A stretch of 64,000 nt of DNA from Bacteroidaceae bacterium (GTDB lineage Bacteria > Bacteroidota > Bacteroidia > Bacteroidales > Bacteroidaceae). This document shows positions 14,005 to 20,654 of this stretch, in pieces; position 1 is the first letter of the stretch; every line of letters begins with the position of its first letter. The notes under the pieces are model-generated. The model searched no databases, was not told where the DNA came from, and was given only the letters and a program-made list of their open reading frames with translations. Location: assembly GCA_017465905.1 (NCBI GenBank), contig JAFTVE010000027.1, positions 124,001 through 188,000 of the forward strand, written 5' to 3'. The position numbers were made by a program, and so were the translations under genes.

Positions 14005-14745
14005 ATGAATTTCAGACTATTCGGCAAAGAAGAGGGAGCAACCCTGTTGCTCATCCCAGGGCTGGGTGTCTCCTACGAGATATTCCTGCCACTCATCGGG
14101 CTGCTGGAAGAGCGGTTTCGCATCGTGGCAGTGGAGGTCGACGGCTTCGTATTAGGCAAGCATACGCGGTTTACCTCCATTGACGACCAGGCAGCGCAGG
14201 TCGTTGACTATGTGAAGGCACACTTTGGGGGACATATCGACTGCGTCTACGGGCTCTCATTAGGCGGCAAGGTACTGTCGCGCGTATTGGAGCGCAATGA
14301 AATCACCATCGACCATGCCATCATGGATGCGGCGCCACTGCTCCCGTTGCCGCGGTGGCTCGTAGGTCCTCTGCGCTATCTGCAATGCTTCAATGTATGG
14401 ACCTGCTACCACTGGACAAAGTTTTGGAAGTGGGTGTTCCCCAACCACTACTTCGACGTGCTGCTCGGTGAATGCAGGAAGGTGTACCCCTACGGCGGCT
14501 CAGCTGCAGTGCTGGACGGGTACAAGTCGGTATATACGAGCAAGCTACAGAGCATCTCCGGTGCAGACATACATTACTGGTACGGAACGCTGGAGGCCTT
14601 CGTAGCCAAGCCGCAAGCCAAGCACCTGCAATCCTTATTCCCTGCCGCACACATCGAGGTATTCCCCAAGATGAATCACGGGCAGCTCCTGATAGACCAT
14701 CCCGACGAGGTGGCGCGAAGGATTAGCGAGATAGTCACTCCATAA
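14005..14745 (+). CDS. Alpha/beta hydrolase
   Basis: A 246-residue cytoplasmic protein with the alpha/beta-hydrolase fold: an oxyanion-type LLLIPGLGVSYEIF near residue 15, nucleophile elbow GLSLGG with Ser85, and a late KMNHGQLL with His225 as the catalytic histidine. The acid is probably an Asp or Glu before residue 200. A Trp-rich cap region (VWTCYHWTKFWKWVFPNHYF, 131-150) would cover the active site. The substrate is unknown. It is co-transcribed with the HU-like gene (3-base gap). Its last codons overlap, on the other strand, the short ORF of element A copy 2. Confidence 0.75.
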   Translation: MNFRLFGKEEGATLLLIPGLGVSYEIFLPLIGLLEERFRIVAVEVDGFVLGKHTRFTSIDDQAAQVVDYVKAHFGGHIDCVYGLSLGGKVLSRVLERNEITIDHAIMDAAPLLPLPRWLVGPLRYLQCFNVWTCYHWTKFWKWVFPNHYFDVLLGECRKVYPYGGSAAVLDGYKSVYTSKLQSISGADIHYWYGTLEAFVAKPQAKHLQSLFPAAHIEVFPKMNHGQLLIDHPDEVARRISEIVTP

Positions 14746-14779
14746 CATTATCGACCGACACCCCGCAACGGAAACTCAT
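14735..14779 (-). CDS. 14-residue ORF of element A, copy 2
   Basis: Leftward ATG at 14779 preceded by AAAGGAG and the same leader stems as the ORF at 4929. It reads MSFRCGVSV then DNVME and stop, so the first nine residues match copy 1 exactly and the tail differs. The homology stops where the ORF runs into the hydrolase coding end. It may be a truncated or vestigial copy, or the conserved nine residues may be the functional part. Confidence 0.3.
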   Translation of the reverse strand: MSFRCGVSVDNVME

Positions 14780-14896
14780 AGCGAGTACTCCTTTGGATAA
14801 CTAAAGTTATCGTCGTCGCAACCGACGCTAATGCTCCGCGTCGGCTGTCGATAAGCTTAATAACATCAGCGCATTGTGCCGTAGTACCGACACCTT
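14752..14896 (-). repeat. Structured element A, copy 2
   Basis: This is the inverted-orientation partner of 4813-4955. Shared parts are GGTGTCGGTA, TTATCGACAGCCGACGCGG with its pairing GCGTCGG, GATAACTTTAGTTAT, CAAAGGAGTACTCGCT and the ATG with nine codons. The differences between copies lie mainly outside the stems. Confidence 0.55.
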
Positions 14897-14917
14897 GACT
14901 AAAAACGGGTAAAGGAA

Positions 14918-15071
14918 TAATTATGGTTTGTCCACCATTTGGAGTGATGGTTCTCAGTATACAAGACTAACCCAAAGGCACTGTCGCCCTTTAAGGGGGA
15001 CAGTACTTTTTTGAATTGTTTTAGACCGCGTTGATAGTTCATCACTCCATATGTCGGATGAGCCATAATTA
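14918..15071. mobile_element. MITE-like 154-bp element
   Basis: Imperfect terminal inverted repeats of about 35 bp: TAATTATGG...GGAGTGATGG at 14918-14950 pairs with ATCACTCC...CCATAATTA at 15041-15071. The inside holds a palindromic repeat related to 13001-13050 and no ORF. It lies in the 330-base gap between the hydrolase and nhaA, ending 7 bases from the nhaA stop. Confidence 0.4.
14980..15012 (+). terminator. Rightward terminator inside the MITE-like element
   Basis: The stem ACTGTC-CCC/GGG-GACAGT (14980-14989 with 14995-15004) is followed by ACTTTTTT. It can end transcription from the HU/hydrolase operon. Confidence 0.5.
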
Positions 15072-15078
15072 CAAACCT

Positions 15079-16416
15079 CTATTTGTGTCTCGGTAATGTC
15101 CTGTTCAAGAAGTAACAACCAAGAACGGCTGAGATGATGGAGCCGAGGAGCACACCCAGCTTAGCTTGGGGGAGCAGTGCTGCACTGCTGGTTCCGAGTC
15201 CTGCGTAGGAGAGTTCGGCGATGAACATGGATACGGTGAATCCAATACCGCATATGACGCAAACGCTTGCGAAGCTCTTCCACGTAGCTCCTGTAGGTAG
15301 GGTAACGAGACGTAACCGCACGGCTAGCCAGGAGAAGGAGAACACTCCGATAAACTTACCCAACACGAGGCCCAGCATTACCGCCAGGCTTACTCCAGAG
15401 AACACATCACCAAGGCTCATCTGCGAGAGGTCAATACCCGCATTGGCAAAGGCAAAGAGGGGAAGGATAACGTAGTTGATGGGCGCATGCAGAAGGTCTT
15501 CCATATCTTGCAGCGGGCTAATCATGCGGTCGGCAGCCGACTCAATGCGCTTGAGTGTGCCAATCTGTTCGTTGGTGAGCACAATGGTACTGTGTCGCTT
15601 GCTCACCTCAATCACAGGGAATCTGTTGACGCAGCTACGGATACGCTCAAGGTAATACCCCGTGCCCTTTTTTAAGTTTGACGGAATACAGAACGCCATG
15701 ACAACACCAGCGATGGTGGCATGGATGCCCGAGTTGAGCATCAGGTACCACAGCACGATGCCTATGGATATATAGAAGGTCTTGGTGCGTACGTTCAATA
15801 CGTTGCCCACTATCATGCCTGCCACACACAGAGCCGAGAGTCCGAGATAAATCAGATGAATGTCTGAAGAGTAGAAAAGGGCTATCACGAGTATGCCGCC
15901 CAAGTCATCGGCCACAGCAAGAGCAGCCAAGAATATCTTGAGTCCGATGGGTACGCGTGTACTGAATACCGACAATATACCCAACGAGAAGGCTATGTCG
16001 GTTGCCATCGGTATGGCCAGACCACGTTGCATGGCTGCATCGCCAGGGCATACGAGATAGAAGATGAGGACGGGAACGAGCATACCTCCGCAAGCTCCAA
16101 TGACAGGGAGAAGCGCCTTCTCGCGTGATGAGAGTTCGCCCACCATAATCTCACGCTTTATCTCCAGTCCTACCGAAAGGAAGAAGACAGCCATGAGAAA
16201 GTCGTTGATCATCTGACCCAAGGTGATAGCGTGGCCATTGTGGCTGAAGAAGTTGAAGTCACCTATCGCAAGGCTTACCTCCTGTGTCCAAAACGAAGCA
16301 TACCAATCCTTCACGCCAGGAATATTGGCACACACCAGTGCCGCAACAGTAAAGAATATCAGCACCACACTGGAGTTGATATACATTCGTAGTTTACTCT
16401 TGAAACTGTAATTCAT
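15079..16416 (-). CDS. nhaA: Na+/H+ antiporter NhaA
   Basis: A 445-residue inner-membrane antiporter that exports Na+ in exchange for protons. The NhaA signature is present: IPMATDIAFSLGILSVFSTR with the TDIAF unwound helix, followed by VADDLGGILVIALFY with the paired aspartates that bind the ion. About 11-12 membrane segments run the full length. It is longer than E. coli NhaA (388) because of a hydrophilic insert around residues 258-300, a common form in Bacteroidetes. It is monocistronic and leftward, starting at the ATG at 16416. Confidence 0.9.
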   Translation of the reverse strand: MNYSFKSKLRMYINSSVVLIFFTVAALVCANIPGVKDWYASFWTQEVSLAIGDFNFFSHNGHAITLGQMINDFLMAVFFLSVGLEIKREIMVGELSSREKALLPVIGACGGMLVPVLIFYLVCPGDAAMQRGLAIPMATDIAFSLGILSVFSTRVPIGLKIFLAALAVADDLGGILVIALFYSSDIHLIYLGLSALCVAGMIVGNVLNVRTKTFYISIGIVLWYLMLNSGIHATIAGVVMAFCIPSNLKKGTGYYLERIRSCVNRFPVIEVSKRHSTIVLTNEQIGTLKRIESAADRMISPLQDMEDLLHAPINYVILPLFAFANAGIDLSQMSLGDVFSGVSLAVMLGLVLGKFIGVFSFSWLAVRLRLVTLPTGATWKSFASVCVICGIGFTVSMFIAELSYAGLGTSSAALLPQAKLGVLLGSIISAVLGCYFLNRTLPRHK

Positions 16417-16569
16417 TGTTCTCTGTTTACGATATCGTTATACCTTAAATAATACCTTTATACTACTCAGTGTCTTTTTTAGAACGTGCAAAATTACGGC
16501 TTATTTTTATTCGTTAACCATTTTTTAGTAATAAATATCGAATAAAAGTGATTTCCGTGCAGACAGAAA

Positions 16570-16632
16570 CTAGGCGGCGCCTCGGAAAATCGCAAGTAAA
16601 CTTGCATTTTCTCTCGGCTTGCACTAATTTTG
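16570..16632 (+). promoter_or_regulatory. Promoter of rlmB (family P, copy 4)
   Basis: TTG at 16602-16604, 20 bases, TAATTTTG at 16625-16632. A perfect palindrome GCAAGTAAACTTGC (16592-16605) overlaps the -33 region, and the flanking text GGCGGCGCCTCGGAAAA is shared with 5108-5166. Confidence 0.7.
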
Positions 16633-16658
16633 CAGTTTAATAAATCGGCTGTAACATT

Positions 16659-17402
16659 ATGATCGACAAGAACGAACTCATCTTTGGTACCCGTGCCGTC
16701 ATCGAGGCCATCGAAGCGGGCAAAGACATTGACAAGATACTCATCAAGCGCGGCTTGCAGAACGAGCTTTCGCGCGAACTCTTCGAAGCGCTGAAGGGAC
16801 ACCTCATCCCTGTGCAGCGTGTGCCCATCGAGAAGCTCAACCGCCTTACCACCAAGAACCATCAGGGCGTCATCGCCTTCACGTCGGCTGTGACCTATCA
16901 GCGCGTCGAGGACCTTGTGCCCATGCTCTATGAGGAGGGCAAGAACCCGCTGTTCGTGATGCTCGATGGCGTGACCGACGTGCGCAACTTCGGAGCCATT
17001 GCCCGCACTTGCGAGTGTGCCGGAGTGGATGCCGTCATCATCCCCACACACGACAGCGTGAGTGTCAATGCCGACGCGGTGAAGACTTCGGCCGGAGCAC
17101 TTCACACACTGCCCGTATGCCGTGAGCCGAACTTAGGCAATGCCATCAAATACCTCAAAAACTGCGGTTTCCGCGTGGTAGCCGCCACCGAGAAAGCAAA
17201 ATACACCTACACCAAAGCCAACCTCACCGACCCCGTGTGCATCGTGATGGGAGCCGAAGACAAAGGTATCCCCAATGAGCACCTCGCCATGTGCGACGAA
17301 TGGATATCCATCCCACAATTCGGACATATACAATCGCTCAACGTATCGGTAGCTGCCGGCGTGCTGATTTATGAGGCGGTAAGGCAGAGGATGGCAGATT
17401 AG
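16659..17402 (+). CDS. rlmB: 23S rRNA 2'-O-methyltransferase RlmB (SpoU family)
   Basis: A 247-residue SPOUT methyltransferase that methylates the 2'-OH of G2251 in 23S rRNA, using S-adenosylmethionine. The N-terminal L30-like substrate domain (IFGTRAVIEAIEAGKDIDKI) is followed by the three knot motifs: RNFGAIARTCECAGV (motif 1), IVMGAEDKGI (motif 2) and IPQFGHIQSLNVSVAAGVLI (motif 3). Its length is typical. It has its own promoter. The 29-base repeat just after its stop belongs to a palindromic family also found inside two coding genes. Confidence 0.9.
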   Translation: MIDKNELIFGTRAVIEAIEAGKDIDKILIKRGLQNELSRELFEALKGHLIPVQRVPIEKLNRLTTKNHQGVIAFTSAVTYQRVEDLVPMLYEEGKNPLFVMLDGVTDVRNFGAIARTCECAGVDAVIIPTHDSVSVNADAVKTSAGALHTLPVCREPNLGNAIKYLKNCGFRVVAATEKAKYTYTKANLTDPVCIVMGAEDKGIPNEHLAMCDEWISIPQFGHIQSLNVSVAAGVLIYEAVRQRMAD

Positions 17403-17403
17403 C

Positions 17404-17432
17404 GGCCCCCTCTAACTCCCCCAAGGGGGAGA
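17404..17432. repeat. Palindromic CTCCCCCTTGGGGGAG-type repeat
   Basis: Text GGCCCCCTCTAACTCCCCCA then AGGGGGAG. The same family (CTCCC-TTGGGAG-GGTTTGGGG-GGG) recurs in coding sequence at 17503-17539 and 31291-31327. It is intergenic here, directly after rlmB. Confidence 0.5.
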
Positions 17433-17443
17433 AACACAACCCT

Positions 17444-19213
17444 ATGAAAACAAATGACATTTCAACCACAATGAATAGCATATTCAAACGCATACTTTCT
17501 TATCTCCCCTCCCTTGGGAGAGGTTTGGGGGTGGGTCTGCTCTTGCTCGCCCTGCCCATATCAGCCCAATCTCCCAAGTCGCTGAAGCAGGTAAAGAAGG
17601 CAGTCTACACCCTGCAGACCTACGATGCTGAGGGCAACGTGCTGAGCACAGGCAATGGGTTCTTTGCCAATGAAGCAGGAGACTTCATCACCTCCTATGC
17701 GCTGTTGCCCAACTGCGCCAAAGCAGTAGTCGTAGACAGTAAGGGGAAAACGCATGACGTAGTGAAGGTGCTGGGCGCCAATGAGACCTACGACATCGTA
17801 CGTCTCCAGACTGTTCCCATCAAGAAATTGGCAAGCACGCCTATCGACACAACTTCTACGATGGAGCACACGAGCCTTTTCCTTCCTGCCATCGGCAAAG
17901 AGAAGAAGGTGTACGACACGTGGATTCCCGTACTGAGCACCGAGCAGGCAGCAGGTAACTACAATTACTACACCTTGCATCATGCGGGCAGCCCTACGCT
18001 CAGCCATCGCCCCCTGTTGGATGCCACGGGCAATGTAGTGGCCATCGTACAGCCTTCCGTAGAGACCGACACGGTGCTCTATGCCCTCGATATACGCTAT
18101 GCCCTTGACCTCGCGGTGAAGGCACTTTCCGTGAATGACCGTAGCTACCGGGCATTACCGCTGCGCAAGGCATTGCCAAGAGATATCGACCAGGCATTGG
18201 TAAGCCTTTTCCTTGTATCCGACCAAGACGATGCAGCACTGCGCAGCGAGGTTATCGATGAGTTCATCCTTTCCTTCCCCGACAGCCACGAAGGCTACCT
18301 CAGCCGCGCATCTCACCATATCGCCCTCAAGAGCGACAGTGCCTATGCACTGGCAGAGGCCGATCACGCCATGGCACTTGAGCATGCTGCAGACAAAGCC
18401 GACGAGGTACACTTCCAGATTGCCAAGCAAATGCTCTCGGTAGCCCTCGACACGCTGCAACAATACAAGGACTGGAACTGTGAGCGTGTACTTGCCGAAA
18501 TCGACAAGGCCCGAGCCATCAATCCCCTGCCCATCTACACGCAGCAGCAGGGCGATATCTACATTACGTTGAAGGATTACACTTCCGCTTACGAGAAGTA
18601 TATGGAGGTCAACCGAAGCGACATCGGCAGCCCCGACACTTGGCTTCGCACTGCCTACATCATAGAGCAGCGTGCCGGTGAGGGAGACGTGGAGCTTGCC
18701 ATTGCGCTCTTGGATAGCGCGGTAAACAAAGCAACCATCAACTCTCAGCCTTCAACCCTCAACCAAGCATCCCCTTACGTATTAGAGCGTGCATTACTCA
18801 AGGCACGCCACGGCCTGCACCGCCCTGCCGTGGCCGACTACAACCTCTATGAAGAGCTTGTGGGTACCATCAATACCGACCGTTTCTATTACTTGCGCGA
18901 GCAGTCCGAGGCTGCCGGCCGCATGTTCCAACAGGCACTTGACGATATTGACCGCGCCATTGCTCTTGCACCACGCCAACCCGTGTATCTGCTCGAGAAG
19001 GCATCGCTCAATGTCCGCGTAGCTCGCTATGCAGAGGCACTTCCTATCCTTGAAGTTCTTATCAATGCTTTCCCCAACGATGTAGACTGCAACCGTCTGC
19101 TTGGTTTCTGCCACATACAGTTGGGCAATAACTCTATAGGATGCAGCTACTTGGAGAAAGCAGCAGCAATGGGCGACACTTCAGCAAAAAATTTGCTGGA
19201 TAGATACAAATAA
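17444..19213 (+). CDS. Secreted trypsin-like-fold plus TPR protein
   Basis: A 589-residue exported protein. The signal peptide probably begins at Met10 and ends at ISAQS (about 42); residues 20-32 (YLPSLGRGLGVG) are encoded by an interspersed repeat inserted into the leader. Residues about 45-235 resemble a trypsin-like beta-barrel protease (LSTGNGFFANEAGDFITSYA, then YDIVRLQT where the catalytic Asp would sit, and a late GNVVAIVQPS), but the His and Ser are not evident, so it is probably inactive. Residues about 265-589 are tetratricopeptide repeats. A second low-complexity insertion, NSQPSTLNQAS, arises from a TCAACC-type repeat at 18737-18768. It is probably periplasmic, for protein-protein contact. 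The mannan-degrading genes follow on the same strand. Confidence 0.6.
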   Translation: MKTNDISTTMNSIFKRILSYLPSLGRGLGVGLLLLALPISAQSPKSLKQVKKAVYTLQTYDAEGNVLSTGNGFFANEAGDFITSYALLPNCAKAVVVDSKGKTHDVVKVLGANETYDIVRLQTVPIKKLASTPIDTTSTMEHTSLFLPAIGKEKKVYDTWIPVLSTEQAAGNYNYYTLHHAGSPTLSHRPLLDATGNVVAIVQPSVETDTVLYALDIRYALDLAVKALSVNDRSYRALPLRKALPRDIDQALVSLFLVSDQDDAALRSEVIDEFILSFPDSHEGYLSRASHHIALKSDSAYALAEADHAMALEHAADKADEVHFQIAKQMLSVALDTLQQYKDWNCERVLAEIDKARAINPLPIYTQQQGDIYITLKDYTSAYEKYMEVNRSDIGSPDTWLRTAYIIEQRAGEGDVELAIALLDSAVNKATINSQPSTLNQASPYVLERALLKARHGLHRPAVADYNLYEELVGTINTDRFYYLREQSEAAGRMFQQALDDIDRAIALAPRQPVYLLEKASLNVRVARYAEALPILEVLINAFPNDVDCNRLLGFCHIQLGNNSIGCSYLEKAAAMGDTSAKNLLDRYK

Positions 19214-19285
19214 AGCGAGATGCAGTGCTATTGATTATCATTGGCTGTACTCCATCTCAAAAGACTCACCTTTAATACCAATAAA

Positions 19286-20599
19286 ATGAAAAGAAAAACA
19301 CTTGCAATCCTGGCCACAGCATGGGTACTTTTGCTCTGCGGCTGCAACGGCTGTACATCAACAAATGCACTCCACAAATCACAGAGCCATGCACTTATCA
19401 GCACCGAGGGAACCAAACTTATCAAAAACGGACAGCCATACCATTATATCGGATGCAACATCTGGTATGCCTCCATCCTCGGATCAACAGGTATGGGTGG
19501 CGACCGTGAGCGCCTGTGCCATGAGTTGGACCAACTGAAAGAACTGGGAATCACCAATGTGCGCATACTCTCTGGCCCCGATGCCGGGAGTCTCCTTGCC
19601 AACCCTGCCAAGCCCTATCTGCAGACAGCTCCGGGCGTGCTCAACGATACCATCCTTGAGGGCCTCGACTATGTCATCGCCGAGCTGGAGAAGCGCGACA
19701 TGGATGCCGTCATCTACCTCAACAATGCGTGGGACTGGAGCGGTGGCTACGGATTCTATCTCAAGGAATGTGGCTATGGCGACTCGCCCAACGCAAATGT
19801 CGAGGGTGGCTATGACCGCTACGTGGACTACTGCGCCGACTTTGCGCGCGACACCTGTGCACAGGCTTTATATTATAAGTATATAGAGCTAATCGTATCG
19901 CGCCACAACACGATCACCGGTCGTCCCTACAAGGAGGAGCCTGCCATCATGGCATGGCAGCTGTGCAATGAGCCGCGCCCCTTTGCACGCGACAACAACA
20001 CGAAGGAGATGTTTGCCCAATGGATAGCCCGCGCCGCTGCACTCATCAAGAGCCTTGACCCCAACCACCTTGTATCTACAGGCAGTGAAGGCACAGTAGG
20101 CTGCGAAGCCGACGTAGAACTTTGCGAGCGCATCCATGCCGACCCGAATATCGACTACCTTACCATACACATCTGGCCCGTCAACTGGGGCTGGGCACCA
20201 CGCACCGACCCCGACAGCGGTATCGAGAATGCTTGCGTCAAGAGCAGCCAATATATCGCCCTGCACACCGAGATGGCCAACCGACTGGGCAAGCCACTCG
20301 TGATAGAGGAGTTCGGCTACTCACGCCAGGGCAACAAGGCGGGCATAGGCATTCCTACAGACAGTCGCGACCAGTTCTACAGTCACATCTTCGGTGAGGT
20401 GAAACGCAGCATCGAGGAGGGAGGCCCCATCGCAGGCTGCAACTTCTGGGGATGGAGCGGTAGCGGACGCCCCCGCCAAGAGGTGTGGCAAGCAGGCGAC
20501 GACTACTTGTGCGACCCACCCCACGAGCCACAAGGCTGGTACTCGGTATTCGATTGCGACAGCAGCACGATTGCAATTATCAGAGAATATAGCAAATAG
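19286..20599 (+). CDS. GH5 endo-beta-mannanase-like lipoprotein
   Basis: A 437-residue lipoprotein (LCGC, Cys20) of glycoside hydrolase family 5, most like subfamily 7 beta-mannanases that cut the beta-1,4-mannan backbone. Seen in order: NIWYASILGS, LGITNVRILSG, AVIYLNNAWDWSGGYGFYL, the acid/base motif AWQLCNEPRP with Glu229, IDYLTIHIWPVNWGW, and the nucleophile motif LVIEEFGYSR with Glu342. It is probably tethered to the outer membrane or cell surface. The ATG at 19286 is chosen because it opens the signal peptide; an in-frame TTG lies 15 codons upstream. The two GH92 genes follow 55 bases later, suggesting one mannan or mannoside operon. Confidence 0.8.
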   Translation: MKRKTLAILATAWVLLLCGCNGCTSTNALHKSQSHALISTEGTKLIKNGQPYHYIGCNIWYASILGSTGMGGDRERLCHELDQLKELGITNVRILSGPDAGSLLANPAKPYLQTAPGVLNDTILEGLDYVIAELEKRDMDAVIYLNNAWDWSGGYGFYLKECGYGDSPNANVEGGYDRYVDYCADFARDTCAQALYYKYIELIVSRHNTITGRPYKEEPAIMAWQLCNEPRPFARDNNTKEMFAQWIARAAALIKSLDPNHLVSTGSEGTVGCEADVELCERIHADPNIDYLTIHIWPVNWGWAPRTDPDSGIENACVKSSQYIALHTEMANRLGKPLVIEEFGYSRQGNKAGIGIPTDSRDQFYSHIFGEVKRSIEEGGPIAGCNFWGWSGSGRPRQEVWQAGDDYLCDPPHEPQGWYSVFDCDSSTIAIIREYSK

Positions 20600-20654
20600 G
20601 ATATTTAGGAAGTCCTAAGAAATCCTAGGATCACCTAAAAAAATAAAACACCCC

